NCBI GenBank assembly: GCA_964539025.1
Contig: CAZIFA010000002.1
Coordinates: 1 to 64,000, forward strand
Source of the DNA: Micavibrio_A sp964539025
GTDB lineage: Bacteria > Pseudomonadota > Alphaproteobacteria > Micavibrionales > Micavibrionaceae
DNA length: 64,000 nt
Direction: 5' to 3'
Shown here: piece after piece, positions 50,687 to 60,203 of the stretch
How positions within the stretch are numbered: the first letter of the stretch is position 1
How the letters are laid out: every line of letters begins with the position of its first letter
Position numbers and translations under genes: made by a program
The notes under the pieces: generated by a model
What the model was told of the DNA's origin: nothing
Database searches by the model: none
What the model saw: the letters and a program-made list of their open reading frames with translations, nothing else

Positions 50687-51637
50687 TCAGCATTTTGATG
50701 CGGCATATATTTGCCCATAGACGGGCTGGCCGTGTTCTATGCGCAAGATAATATTTTTTACCTTCAATAAATCAAGTTCGGCTTTGTTAAGCATTTCTTC
50801 TACATATATTTGACTGTGCGAATAACGATGGTCCTCCCCTAAAGATAGACTTACGTCTGCAGACACTTGTGTACTAAAAATACACAGCCCTTCGTTCGAT
50901 AACGATTGGGAAATTAAAGAGAATAAGGACTCCGCAGCGCCTATATATATTAAAACGTCGAGACAAAGGAATAGATCGTAGTTGGTTGTTTGTTGATTTA
51001 AGAATTCATGTATTTCTTCGTTATGAAGAGCGTTATAGATATTTTTTTTCTGTGCCTGGGATATCATTCCTTCGGATATATCTACCCCCTCAAGCGCTAT
51101 CACATCCTCACGAAAAACCGCACCCGACAGGCCTGTGCCACAGCCGAGATCGAGCGCCCTATTGTATTTTCTTTTTGGATATATTTCGCTGGCAAGCGCA
51201 TAGACTTGCGCGGGAACACAGTAACCAAGATTTTCTAACAGGCATTTATCGAAAGTCTTCGAGTACTGATCAAACAAACACTCAATATAACTCGCAGGTA
51301 ATGTCAACGGCTGTTTAGAATATCCCAAATGGAAAAGTTTTATAGAGGCTCCCAAACTATCTTGTTTTTCCAATTCCAAATAACACTTGTAATATTTTGC
51401 AGCTTCTTCAGAATTTTTTGTAAGCCGCTTTATCTCTGCAAGATAAAAATATAAGGCCGCTAAATGGGGCGCACACTCCAGACAATCTTCTAAAATTAAT
51501 CCGGCGGAGTGATAATCGCCCCACTCCATGAGCCTAAGAGCCATGCTAAAGCGTTCTTCAAGACTATATGAAGAGTCGTTTTTGCGGGTTTTAGAAAAAC
51601 CAAGCAAGTTGCACCATCCTGGTATTAATAATAGCAA
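50687..51637 (-). CDS. TPR-containing SAM-dependent methyltransferase
   Basis: This 316-aa protein has N-terminal tetratricopeptide helices (about residues 27-95; LMEWGDYHSAGLILEDCLE, LAALYFYLAEIKRLTKNSEE) followed by a class I methyltransferase domain. The SAM motif RALDLGCGTGLSGAVF is near residue 165, then GVDISEGMISQAQKK and DLFLCLDVLIYIG. It resembles predicted TPR methyltransferases (COG4976 type). The substrate is unknown. The coding sequence is clearly more AT-rich than surrounding core genes, which fits acquisition. The start codon is uncertain; the first ~20 residues are hydrophobic. Confidence 0.85.
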   Translation of the reverse strand: MLLLIPGWCNLLGFSKTRKNDSSYSLEERFSMALRLMEWGDYHSAGLILEDCLECAPHLAALYFYLAEIKRLTKNSEEAAKYYKCYLELEKQDSLGASIKLFHLGYSKQPLTLPASYIECLFDQYSKTFDKCLLENLGYCVPAQVYALASEIYPKRKYNRALDLGCGTGLSGAVFREDVIALEGVDISEGMISQAQKKNIYNALHNEEIHEFLNQQTTNYDLFLCLDVLIYIGAAESLFSLISQSLSNEGLCIFSTQVSADVSLSLGEDHRYSHSQIYVEEMLNKAELDLLKVKNIILRIEHGQPVYGQIYAASKC

Positions 51638-51648
51638 AATCTCAGTAT

Positions 51649-51670
51649 TTAAAAAGCACGTTTACGTGCT
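51649..51670 (-). terminator. terminator downstream of the PP2C-like gene
   Basis: AGCACG and CGTGCT form a stem with a TTTA loop, and on the minus strand it is followed by a T run. It is about 180 nt after the PP2C-like stop codon. Confidence 0.55.
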
Positions 51671-51847
51671 CACTATCCAAGCTTATAGCTGGAAATAATA
51701 AGACTATCTGGGGTCTCCTGGCCAGATGTTGTAATACATCTTGGAGTGGGCGGCATTCCAGGTATTATGCATGAAGCGACGCATCTTAAGGTGTGCGGAA
51801 TAATCTAGGGAATATCGCTAAAGAGCGTTAAAAAGCGATTTGTTGCA

Positions 51848-52693
51848 TTATATGGCTCTGTCGTTTCTCAACCACAGCAACGTCGCATCATCATGCACCG
51901 TGGCGCGGGGATATTTGCGGCCCTGATTGTCGGCAGATTCCGTCGCACGAATTTCACGAATAATTTCCTCGCCGCCTTTTTCCTTTAGGCCCGCATGCAG
52001 GTCACGCCATGTCTTATAAAGGCCGAGCGTGTCGATGGCGCGGGTGAAACCATCGCTCATCAAAAGTACATCCTGATTAGGCTTTAGCGGAATGCGTCCC
52101 CGCAGCGCACGCTCGATCACGCCATCATCCTGTCCCACGACATCGAACCCGCCAGAAACATTGATCCTCTTGTGGGTTGCATCGTAAAGATCGCACAGCG
52201 CTTTGCGATATGAATCGGAATCAAACCCGTGTCCTTGTTTTAAAATATCATTCGTTACGCCCAGCGGGCCTATACGCTCATCCGATATCACGGTTTCATC
52301 GCCGCCACCGATCACGGCCAGCGTGCTATCGCACACGACCAGATAATCGAGCGAGGCCGCTTTCGCATCGGGACGGCATAGCACCAGCGTGGAAAACGGA
52401 CGCAGTTCCTGTGGTGATTGCGAATTCAAACCGGTGGCTTCGAAAAACTCATCCGCCACACTCTTGATCGCCGCACGAGCGAGCGTTGCAAGATCGATGT
52501 CCGGTGTATTCCTTATCGCCGCACGAAAAGCGGCGTCGAGCCGACCCACATGCCACGACGCATCCTTGCCATGCGCGGGCTGGACCAACTGTGTTGCGCC
52601 ATCCATCAGCCAGAACGTGCCGGATTCATAACCCGCTATATCGTCATTTTTCGTGCGGCCAGGTTTTGGGCTCGTATGGCTTTCGACGATCAT
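51848..52693 (-). CDS. PP2C-like protein phosphatase family protein
   Basis: This 281-aa protein has the layout of a metal-dependent Ser/Thr phosphatase: TKNDDIAGYESGTFWLMDGATQL at the start (the Asp positions of PP2C metal site), LVVCDSTLAVIGGG, DVLLMSDGFTRAID and the C-terminal HDDATLLWLR. These are matches of pattern, not full consensus, so activity is not assured. No signal peptide. It follows SRPBCC by 4 nt and slyX further upstream, forming one run. The partner kinase is not in the window. Confidence 0.82.
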   Translation of the reverse strand: MIVESHTSPKPGRTKNDDIAGYESGTFWLMDGATQLVQPAHGKDASWHVGRLDAAFRAAIRNTPDIDLATLARAAIKSVADEFFEATGLNSQSPQELRPFSTLVLCRPDAKAASLDYLVVCDSTLAVIGGGDETVISDERIGPLGVTNDILKQGHGFDSDSYRKALCDLYDATHKRINVSGGFDVVGQDDGVIERALRGRIPLKPNQDVLLMSDGFTRAIDTLGLYKTWRDLHAGLKEKGGEEIIREIRATESADNQGRKYPRATVHDDATLLWLRNDRAI

Positions 52694-52697
52694 GCGC

Positions 52698-53228
52698 CTA
52701 TTTTTTCTCGGCGAGCGTTTTCAAGTTCGCGAGGCCCTTATCAAAACTCTCGGTAATCATCTTCTCACAATCCATGAACACGCTCACCAGCTTGCCCATA
52801 TACGTGTTCGGGCCATACATAGACCATGTGACTTCGGTGCCGCCATCCTTGGAAACGAGGTTGAATTCGACTGTGTTGGTAGCTTTAAAGGGGCGCGTGA
52901 AATCGAGTTTCAACGTGATATTTTTCGAGGGCGTCGACTCTAAAATTTCAAGACTGCCCGCGCCAGCGTCACTGTTCCCGTCCCATTGATAGACCGAGCC
53001 TTTGCCTGTTTTCGCGCCAGTGAATGTGCGTTTCGCGTCTGGGTCCATTTGTTCGAACGGCGACCATTCAATGCCGCGATGCAGATCATTTAAAATCGCG
53101 AAGATTTTCGGTGCGGGTGCATTGATCACAAGGCTGCGGTCATAACGGAACGAATCCGGTTTGGTCGCGGCAAAGCCGAGGACGCACAAAATCAAAACAA
53201 CAACGACGGATGCGATAATCTTAAACAT
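52698..53228 (-). CDS. SRPBCC family protein with N-terminal anchor
   Basis: This 176-aa protein has an N-terminal hydrophobic helix (IIASVVVVLILCVLGFAA), which is a signal anchor or signal peptide. A START-like SRPBCC fold follows (YDRSLVINAPAPKIFAILNDL, GIEWSPFEQMDPDAKRTF, EVTWSMYGPN). Such proteins bind small hydrophobic ligands in a deep pocket. The ligand is unknown. ATG 53228 is chosen because AGGAG stands ~9 nt upstream; a longer start at 53264 adds 12 residues that overlap slyX. It is flanked by slyX and the PP2C gene. Confidence 0.9.
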   Translation of the reverse strand: MFKIIASVVVVLILCVLGFAATKPDSFRYDRSLVINAPAPKIFAILNDLHRGIEWSPFEQMDPDAKRTFTGAKTGKGSVYQWDGNSDAGAGSLEILESTPSKNITLKLDFTRPFKATNTVEFNLVSKDGGTEVTWSMYGPNTYMGKLVSVFMDCEKMITESFDKGLANLKTLAEKK

Positions 53229-53260
53229 GGATATTTTCTCCTTTAATTTTACGAATAATT

Positions 53261-53497
53261 TCAATAATGCGGTGGTTTGTCACGCAAGGCTTGTTCGGTG
53301 ACCGACAATCCTTCCTTGCGACCTTCGGATGCGGTCTGTTCCACCTCTGCCAGCTTTTCATGCGCGAGATCAAGCCGTTTTTTCAGCCGTTCTATCTCCT
53401 TCGCCTGACCCGTCACGATATCGCTCAGCTCATGAATCTGGCGTTCATGGTGGGAGAGCAGGATCTGTATATCGGCAAGGGTTTCATCATTTGTCAT
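53261..53497 (-). CDS. slyX: SlyX family protein
   Basis: This 78-aa coiled-coil protein has the SlyX pattern: a long heptad helix (IQILLSHHERQIHELSDIVTGQ, with KEIERLKKRLDLAHEKL; quoted in parts) and the conserved C-terminal KPPHY. The function is unknown; in E. coli it lies near fkpA. Here it is first in a run with an SRPBCC and a PP2C-like gene. Confidence 0.92.
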   Translation of the reverse strand: MTNDETLADIQILLSHHERQIHELSDIVTGQAKEIERLKKRLDLAHEKLAEVEQTASEGRKEGLSVTEQALRDKPPHY

Positions 53498-53560
53498 GAG
53501 CAGACCTTACACCCGGAAAATCAGATTGATAAGCCCCGCGAAGCCGTCTAAGCCATAGGC

Positions 53561-54682
53561 ATGGACGAAGGCACGAAAACAGGCAAAAACGGGCAGCCCC
53601 AATGGCTTAAAACGCTGGGAAGCCCGGCCATTCTTTTTTATGCGCTGCCCTGGCTTATGCTGCTGCTTGTTGTCGGCACCATAAACCAGAAGGACCTTGG
53701 CATTTTCGAAGCACAGAAAATTTACTTTTCTGCGTGGATTTTATGGCTGGGGCCGATCCCCCTGCCCGGCACATATCTAACGCTCGGCGCGATCACGATC
53801 TGCCTGCTCGCCAAATTCCTGCTCTATAGCCCATGGCGCGCGCATCAGGCCGGGATCATCCTCACCCATCTGGGTGTGCTGATTTTGCTGCTGGGTGGAA
53901 TCATCACGGCCTGTTCACAAAAAGAAGGCTTCATGCTGCTGCGCGAAGGGCAGAACGGCAACGCGGTTTCCGATTACCATGCCCGCATCCTGACCATCGA
54001 AAAAGACGGTGAGGTTTTTGCAACCTTGCCATTCGATACAATCAAAGAGAGTGAAATGCTGCAGGGCGTGACGTTGCCCTTTACGCTGCACGTCGACACG
54101 ACCTGCCGTAATTGCCGTCCGGTTCCCGTAAAGGATACTGAAAATCGTCACGGGCTGGCAGAGCAAATCACCTTGGAAAATATTGCGCCGGAAAAAAACA
54201 ATGAAAGCAATTTATCCGGGCTTGTCTTCACCGTCTCCGGCTTAAAGGATGATCAAAACGGCGTCTATCTGGCGATAGAAGAAATTCCGCACAAAGCCGA
54301 AGTAAACGTGGATGGTGCTACCTACCATTTTTCAATGGGACGGGCACAAACCGTGCTGCCTTTTTCCATCACGCTAAAAGATTTCCAGCGTGACCTGCAT
54401 CCCGGAACCGATATGGCGCGCGGTTTTTCTTCGGATGTCGTGGTCGAAGATCAGAGCATCGAATGGCCCTATCATATCCGCATGAACGAACCCCTGCGCT
54501 ATAAGGGCTATACTTTTTATCAGGCGTCCTTCAGCCTGCGACCCGATGGCGAATATTCGGTCTTGAGCGTCGTAAGAAATAAAGGACGTATCTTTCCTTA
54601 TCTGTCCAGCGTTATTATTTTTGCGGGGCTTTTGCTGCATGTCATCATCCGTTTAAAAGCGGCAAAGGATAAGACCGCATGA
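53561..54682 (+). CDS. resB: cytochrome c biogenesis protein ResB (System II)
   Basis: This 373-aa membrane protein has N-terminal helices (ILFYALPWLMLLLVVGTI, TYLTLGAITICLLAKFLLYS, GIILTHLGVLILLLGGII), a large periplasmic domain (about residues 115-340) with a CRNC pair, and a final helix (LSSVIIFAGLLLHVIIRL). In System II, ResB (CcsB) and CcsA form the heme-delivering synthetase that attaches heme to apocytochrome c in the periplasm. The ResB-type pattern QKDLGIFEAQKIYFSAW supports the call. It is the first gene of a ResB-CcsA-TlpA operon with 4-nt overlaps. Alphaproteobacteria usually use System I (Ccm). Confidence 0.88.
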   Translation: MDEGTKTGKNGQPQWLKTLGSPAILFYALPWLMLLLVVGTINQKDLGIFEAQKIYFSAWILWLGPIPLPGTYLTLGAITICLLAKFLLYSPWRAHQAGIILTHLGVLILLLGGIITACSQKEGFMLLREGQNGNAVSDYHARILTIEKDGEVFATLPFDTIKESEMLQGVTLPFTLHVDTTCRNCRPVPVKDTENRHGLAEQITLENIAPEKNNESNLSGLVFTVSGLKDDQNGVYLAIEEIPHKAEVNVDGATYHFSMGRAQTVLPFSITLKDFQRDLHPGTDMARGFSSDVVVEDQSIEWPYHIRMNEPLRYKGYTFYQASFSLRPDGEYSVLSVVRNKGRIFPYLSSVIIFAGLLLHVIIRLKAAKDKTA

Positions 54683-56493
54683 AACATATACTGATTTTTT
54701 TATTGCTATGTCTTTTACCGTTTCAAGCCCGTGCCGCTGATCTGGAATATAAAGATTTCGCGCGTCTTCCGGTGCAGCATGAAGGACGGATCAAACCGCT
54801 TGATACATTCGCGCGCAATTACCTGAACCTGTTCAGCGGGCGACAATCACTAGAGGGCATGAGCCCAGAAGCATGGCTCGCCGAAACTCTGTTCGATCCG
54901 GCGCAAGCCCTGCACCGCCCGATCTTTCGCATCTTCAGGCCGGAATTTTTAGACCTGCCCACCCGCGCCTCACGTTATTACAGCTACGCCGAAATCGCGC
55001 CCGCACTGCAGGCCAAAATGAAAAGCATTCAAAAACTCTCCGTGACTGATGAAAAAGATTGGAGCGAAGATCAGCGCGAATTGATGCGGCTGCAAGAAGC
55101 CTCCTTTCACTACACCCAATTGCTGCGCAGCTTTTCCTATATCCTGCCGCTCAACATCAACATTCCACCTACGCTGGCGAAAACATGGAAGATCAGCGAA
55201 GAAAAACCGTTCACCTTGCAAGAATTCCGCCGGTTTTCGGGCTCGCTGCAAGAGCGTGTGAAGAAAATCGTCCGCGTCAAAGGAGAAGACCCTTCAAAAT
55301 ACTCAAAAGAAGAGCAGGCTATCGCCCTCTTCGCCATGGACATGCAGATTCTGGAACAGGCCGGGCAAGACAATGTGCTTTTTCGCATCGTCCCCGGACA
55401 ATGGAACGCGGCGAACGGTGAATGGTTTTCGCCGTGGGCGCTTACCGAATCCGGACAAGGCTCGCCGCAAACGGCATCCTATCTGAAACTCTGGCAAGAT
55501 ATGGCCGTGGCCTATCTGCAACAAGACACAGAAAGCTGGAAAGTTGCAACAGAGACCGCAGCAAAAGACGCCGCAGCATTTTCTCCGTCACATAAAATCT
55601 CAATCGAACTGCTCTATAACAACGCGCATCCGCTCGTACTTTGCATGGGGTTATACCTGATAGGGTTTCTGGGTTTCATCGTCTATAGCCTGAACGGGCG
55701 ATACCGCGTCATATCGTTGGCGGCGCTAACAGTGGGGGCAGTGGTCCATGCCGCAACCATCGCCGCCCGCATAATCATCCTTTCCCGCCCGCCCGTGGGA
55801 ACATTGTATGAATCGATCCTTTTCGTCGCACTGATCTGCGTCATCGTTGCTCTGGTTCTGGAATGGCTTAAAAAAGACGGGAACGGAATTGCGATAGGGG
55901 CGCTCTCGGGACTTTTACTGCTCTTTATCGCACAGGCCTTCGCCGGGGACGATACGATGAAGATGCTGGTCGCCGTGCTGAACACGAATTTCTGGCTGGC
56001 CACGCATGTGCTGTGCATCACGATGGGGTACGGCTGGTGCCTGATCGTCTCGCTGCTGGCTCATATCTGGCTGATCAAAACCGCGATGGGAAAACGCGCA
56101 GACGATCTGCTGACGCCGATAAAAATCCTTACGCTGATTGCTTTGCTCTTTACCGCTATCGGCACGATTCTGGGCGGGATATGGGCGGATCAGTCATGGG
56201 GCCGATTCTGGGGCTGGGATCCAAAGGAAAACGGCGCGCTGCTGATCGTGCTATGGCTTATCTGGATTTTGCACGCGCAGATCAGCGGGCATTTGAAACG
56301 CAAAATTGCCATAGCGGCCCTTGCCTCCACATCCATCATCGTCGGTATTGCATGGTTCGGGGTCAACCTCTTGAATGTTGGGCTTCATTCCTACGGCTTT
56401 ATTACCGGCGTGGCGGCGTCGCTCGGTGCATTTTGCGCAGCAGAAATTTTGCTGATCGGATTTTTGCTGCATAAGAGCAGGAGCATTGCATGA
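54679..56493 (+). CDS. ccsA: cytochrome c biogenesis protein CcsA/ResC (System II)
   Basis: This 604-aa protein has a signal peptide and a long periplasmic N-terminal region (to ~310), then about eight transmembrane helices. The WWD heme-handling motif is present as WGRFWGWDPKENGALLI at about residue 505. Conserved histidines flank it, including WATHVLC-like (NFWLATHVLCITMGYG) and the late GLHSYGF. Together with ResB it presents reduced heme to the CXXCH of apocytochromes. Start ATG overlaps the ResB stop (ATGA). The long N-terminal domain is like that of Bacteroidetes-type CcsA. Confidence 0.93.
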   Translation: MKHILIFLLLCLLPFQARAADLEYKDFARLPVQHEGRIKPLDTFARNYLNLFSGRQSLEGMSPEAWLAETLFDPAQALHRPIFRIFRPEFLDLPTRASRYYSYAEIAPALQAKMKSIQKLSVTDEKDWSEDQRELMRLQEASFHYTQLLRSFSYILPLNINIPPTLAKTWKISEEKPFTLQEFRRFSGSLQERVKKIVRVKGEDPSKYSKEEQAIALFAMDMQILEQAGQDNVLFRIVPGQWNAANGEWFSPWALTESGQGSPQTASYLKLWQDMAVAYLQQDTESWKVATETAAKDAAAFSPSHKISIELLYNNAHPLVLCMGLYLIGFLGFIVYSLNGRYRVISLAALTVGAVVHAATIAARIIILSRPPVGTLYESILFVALICVIVALVLEWLKKDGNGIAIGALSGLLLLFIAQAFAGDDTMKMLVAVLNTNFWLATHVLCITMGYGWCLIVSLLAHIWLIKTAMGKRADDLLTPIKILTLIALLFTAIGTILGGIWADQSWGRFWGWDPKENGALLIVLWLIWILHAQISGHLKRKIAIAALASTSIIVGIAWFGVNLLNVGLHSYGFITGVAASLGAFCAAEILLIGFLLHKSRSIA

Positions 56494-57041
56494 TCCGAAA
56501 CACGCTGATCCTTGCCGGACTGCTGGCGTTAATAGGCGCCTATACATGGTATGACAATTTCCACCATCAGAAACCCGCACCCCCCCAAAACACGGTTATC
56601 CCGGCCACAGGACAGCCCGCACCAGACTTTACCTTTGAAACACTGGACGGCAAAAATCACACGCTTTCAGATTTCAAGGGCAAAGCCATAGTGCTAAATT
56701 TCTGGGCATCGTGGTGTGCGCCTTGTGTTGTGGAATTCCCGCAAATGCTGGATCTTGCCGCAACTAACGAAGACAAGAGCGTTTTTATTTTCATTTCGCA
56801 AGATGAAACAATGGAAGCCGCAAAAAAATTCGTGACACGGCAAAAAATCAAAAGCGCCAATGTCCTGATTGCGCTGGACCGCGATAAAGCCATCAGCCAG
56901 TTATTTCAAACCTTCAAGCTGCCGGAAACCTACCTGATTGATACAAGTCTTCTAATCAGGGACAAGATCGTGGGCAGCAGCGTTGAATGGAACGGTCCTG
57001 ATATGCGGCATAAAATCGAACAGTTGAACAAACCGCTATAG
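56490..57041 (+). CDS. TlpA/ResA-like thiol-disulfide oxidoreductase
   Basis: This 183-aa periplasmic thioredoxin-fold protein has an N-terminal signal anchor and the active site WASWCAPC (Cys76 and Cys79), after TFETLDGKNHTLSDFKGK. It should reduce the apocytochrome CXXCH disulfide before heme attachment, as ResA or CcmG does. Its start overlaps the CcsA stop by 4 nt. The 3' end overlaps the convergent usher-like gene by 6 nt. Confidence 0.93.
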   Translation: MIRNTLILAGLLALIGAYTWYDNFHHQKPAPPQNTVIPATGQPAPDFTFETLDGKNHTLSDFKGKAIVLNFWASWCAPCVVEFPQMLDLAATNEDKSVFIFISQDETMEAAKKFVTRQKIKSANVLIALDRDKAISQLFQTFKLPETYLIDTSLLIRDKIVGSSVEWNGPDMRHKIEQLNKPL

Positions 57042-60000
57042 ATCGCCGCGCGAAGCCACCTGCTGATCCAGACCGCCGGAGAGAATTTCGACTGCGCAGT
57101 AATTGCCGATGCGGGCGATTTCGCTGCATTTCTTATAGGCGCCCGTCAGGCTGTTTTCCTGAACACTGACGCGCAGCACATAGCCATCCTGGCCAACTCT
57201 TGGAACACTATCCGCCGGTTTTTCGATGAGATCCGTACCGCTCAGGGCAAATCCACTCATCGCCCGAACCTTGAACCACGCCAGACCCATCGCAAGACGC
57301 GATTTATACTGGCCAAGATTCAGCGCGAAATTACGTCCTTCATACGGCTTGGAAACATCTGCATCATAGGGCAGGCCGCCCGCCAAAACGGATAACGGCA
57401 CATCGACGACTCCCTGCTTCAGATAGATATTGTTGGCGTAGATCGTTGTGCCTTCATAGCCGATGGTCACAGGTTGCGGCAAAGGACGCGATGTATCCTT
57501 GGCAAGGTTCAGATCATCGACGACGAGATAATAATTTCCGGGCGGTATCTTTGAGAAAATATAATAGCCATCGTGTTCAGAAGACGCGGATAGAATCCAC
57601 TTTCCCGTTTTGTCATAGAGCCCGACACTTACACCTCGTAAAGGGAAGGCCGTGCCGTCCTTACCCTGTACATACACGGTGCCATCCATCTCCCCGGACA
57701 TATGGACGGGGAATTCCATCGGGATGACATGACCCTCGCGCGGCAATATGGACGCACCCTCATAACCCGGTATCCAGTAAGGATCGTCCAGAGAGCTTGG
57801 GTCGACATAAACATCGGTCAGGCGCAGATGGCCCATGCGGCTGAAGAAAGCCTGTCCTTTTTCATCGGTGGTTTCACGTCCGCCATTTTGCGGCGCCTTG
57901 ACCACAGCATCGGGAATCGGTTCGTCGGCATTATTGAAGATCTTATCGCCATCCTTATCAAGAAATACGAAGGCGCTGACGCCGCCGCTCGATGTGATAG
58001 GCAGGTCGAAAAGCTTGGCTGATCCAGTGCGGGGCTCGCGGGCAAGACCAACCCGCGTCTGCAACATCGCCGTCAAATCATTGTCGGTATTGTAACTGAC
58101 GCCAGGGCTGACGTTACCGTATCCGGTATCCCAGTTCAGCGACGCCGAAAATTCGGTGAGCTTGCTGGTCATCTGGCGGGTTATTCTCGCTTCCGCATCC
58201 ATGCCGGACTTAATGTAGCGGTTCAAACCGGCGGTGACGGTCTGCAACTCGCTTTTCGGTCTTATTTGATAGTCAGACGTCAGGCGGACGCGGTTTCTGC
58301 CAAATGCTCCGGTCAGATTGGTCAGGGCGCTGACCGTATCATCCGGCTCCGCATCGCTGTGGTTGTACAAGAACTGTTGGTTAAATGAAATAGGCCGCAT
58401 GGATGCGCTTACACCCGTAACACCCGTGATGGATTTCTCGCCCTCTGAACTCTGACCGTAGTTCAGTGTGGCATTATAGTTTGATTTCAATCCCAAATTG
58501 ATATCCAAAGGTCCATCAATGCTGAATTCGTTGCCGAATACCTCCCGTTCGAAATTCGGTCCCCTGCCGGGGGCAAAAATCTGGTTCGGCTCTCTATATT
58601 CAAACCTGTCGGTCGCGATGCGGGTTTCGTTGCGTATCTGATGCTGGCCGAGATCCTTACGGGCAATGATCTCGCCGCCCATCTCACCGCTATTATCCAC
58701 TGCGGCATTGAAGTTCCAGAGTGCGTCCGCAAACGTGGTCGACAACCCAGCAATTCCTGTTGCCACCTGATTCCCGCCGTCCTGACGCGTCACAAGGCCG
58801 GTTGTCACAGCGCTGGCGGAACCCACTGGCATTTCATAGAGGGCCGTTATAGCGGGAGCGCCGTCATCCCCATCTTCCGATGCGAATTTGTTATATGTGC
58901 TCGTATCCTGCCGTACGATAGAAAAATCATAGGCGCTCCCCGCATCGGCCAGACGTCTTGGATCGACCGGGATATAGATTTCTTCTTCCCGCATCTCGCC
59001 CTGAAGCCCGTACATGACCACGCGGAACGTGTTGTCGGATCCATATAAATTTACTTTGGAAAAGGCGTATCTTCCATCTTCAGCAACCGTTTGTATCCCC
59101 AAAAGCTGATCTCCACGATAGAGTTCAACATCCCATCCCGGCGTTGCGTTACCGATAATATCCGTATAGGCGCTCGTCACGGTGCGGAGCGAATCTTTAT
59201 TCGTGACACGCGCGCCAAAGCCATTGGTGTTTCGCTCAAGAACAGGAACTTGTATTGGCGTAATATCACCAAGCTCAAGGCGGCGTGCTTTCAGCGGGCC
59301 CAGAAGCTCAGGCTCCAGCGATTCCTTTTTATAGCTGGCACGAACGCTTACGATTTTTTCGTCTTTCGTAACCTGCGTTTGGGTCAGCAGGGTTCCTTTC
59401 GCAAAATCACCCACAGTGCGAATGTTTGATTGAGATGTTGTCACGGCCTTGGCGCCGTTCCCGGGTCTGGTGTGCGTTGTCTGGCCGTATACATCGACAA
59501 AGGGGAAGTCGAGCATTTTTTGCTCGTCCGCCAGAAGCGGAAGGGACGGCGGCTCCATATCCGTATCGGCAAAAGAACGATCATGACGCTCGATCTGTTC
59601 CTGAATCGGCAGTTTTTGCTCGGAGACCAGCTTGATTTCCAACTGCGCGACGTTCGGCTTGAGTTTAAATCCAAACCACTTGGCCAGTTCGTCCGAGGGA
59701 ACATTGATATCGCCGTCCTGTTCCTGAACAGCGTCGGAAAGTTTGAATGTCCCGTGATCCGTTACAACCTCACGCTTCTTTACATTCAACTCAAATCTTT
59801 TGTTCTCACGGATATACCAGCCTTTCGCAATACCTGTGTCGGCCTTATAGACGATAGGAAAATCCACGGCGTTGACGAAATCCTTAAAGGAGACCATCAG
59901 GCTGTTATTTTCTTTCGTGACAAAAAGCTGGTAATCAAGAGTAATTTTGTTGGTCAGGCGGATACGGAAGAAAAGCTGTTCGCCTTCGGGAATATTGCCA

Positions 60001-60203
60001 AGATCGATATCACCGCGATCTTCCTTGATCTTAGCGTCTGCGGCCTGAAGCGCCGGTTTGATTTTCTCCAAGAGCTGACGCGCCAAATACATCCGGTCGG
60101 CATCCGTCAAAGCGCGCGGCCCCCCGCCCGAAGGCACGTCCGCCCAGGCCGTTGCGGGCAACAGCAGCGTTAAAGAAGCAAGCACATGGAACGAACGGGC
60201 CAT
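57036..60203 (-). CDS. usher-like outer-membrane protein with SdrD-B-like domain
   Basis: This 1055-aa secreted protein has a signal peptide (residues 1-21) and a mixed N-terminal part (~35-225). A usher-like segment (PGWDVELYRGDQLLGIQTV, AEDGRYAFSKVNLYGSDNTF, GEMREEEIYIPV; about residues 355-415) leads into a long beta-barrel region. An SdrD-B-like module (AFVFLDKDGDKIFNNADEP IPDAVV, split here) and carboxypeptidase-like repeats (SVGLYDKTGKWILSASS, DGYYIFSKIPPGNYYLVV) follow. The C-terminus has a Cys pair (KKCSEI, NYCAVE). Canonical ushers are ~800-870 aa, so this is a divergent form. It lies next to DUF4402 genes and a PapD-like chaperone. Confidence 0.72.
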   Translation of the reverse strand: MARSFHVLASLTLLLPATAWADVPSGGGPRALTDADRMYLARQLLEKIKPALQAADAKIKEDRGDIDLGNIPEGEQLFFRIRLTNKITLDYQLFVTKENNSLMVSFKDFVNAVDFPIVYKADTGIAKGWYIRENKRFELNVKKREVVTDHGTFKLSDAVQEQDGDINVPSDELAKWFGFKLKPNVAQLEIKLVSEQKLPIQEQIERHDRSFADTDMEPPSLPLLADEQKMLDFPFVDVYGQTTHTRPGNGAKAVTTSQSNIRTVGDFAKGTLLTQTQVTKDEKIVSVRASYKKESLEPELLGPLKARRLELGDITPIQVPVLERNTNGFGARVTNKDSLRTVTSAYTDIIGNATPGWDVELYRGDQLLGIQTVAEDGRYAFSKVNLYGSDNTFRVVMYGLQGEMREEEIYIPVDPRRLADAGSAYDFSIVRQDTSTYNKFASEDGDDGAPAITALYEMPVGSASAVTTGLVTRQDGGNQVATGIAGLSTTFADALWNFNAAVDNSGEMGGEIIARKDLGQHQIRNETRIATDRFEYREPNQIFAPGRGPNFEREVFGNEFSIDGPLDINLGLKSNYNATLNYGQSSEGEKSITGVTGVSASMRPISFNQQFLYNHSDAEPDDTVSALTNLTGAFGRNRVRLTSDYQIRPKSELQTVTAGLNRYIKSGMDAEARITRQMTSKLTEFSASLNWDTGYGNVSPGVSYNTDNDLTAMLQTRVGLAREPRTGSAKLFDLPITSSGGVSAFVFLDKDGDKIFNNADEPIPDAVVKAPQNGGRETTDEKGQAFFSRMGHLRLTDVYVDPSSLDDPYWIPGYEGASILPREGHVIPMEFPVHMSGEMDGTVYVQGKDGTAFPLRGVSVGLYDKTGKWILSASSEHDGYYIFSKIPPGNYYLVVDDLNLAKDTSRPLPQPVTIGYEGTTIYANNIYLKQGVVDVPLSVLAGGLPYDADVSKPYEGRNFALNLGQYKSRLAMGLAWFKVRAMSGFALSGTDLIEKPADSVPRVGQDGYVLRVSVQENSLTGAYKKCSEIARIGNYCAVEILSGGLDQQVASRGDL

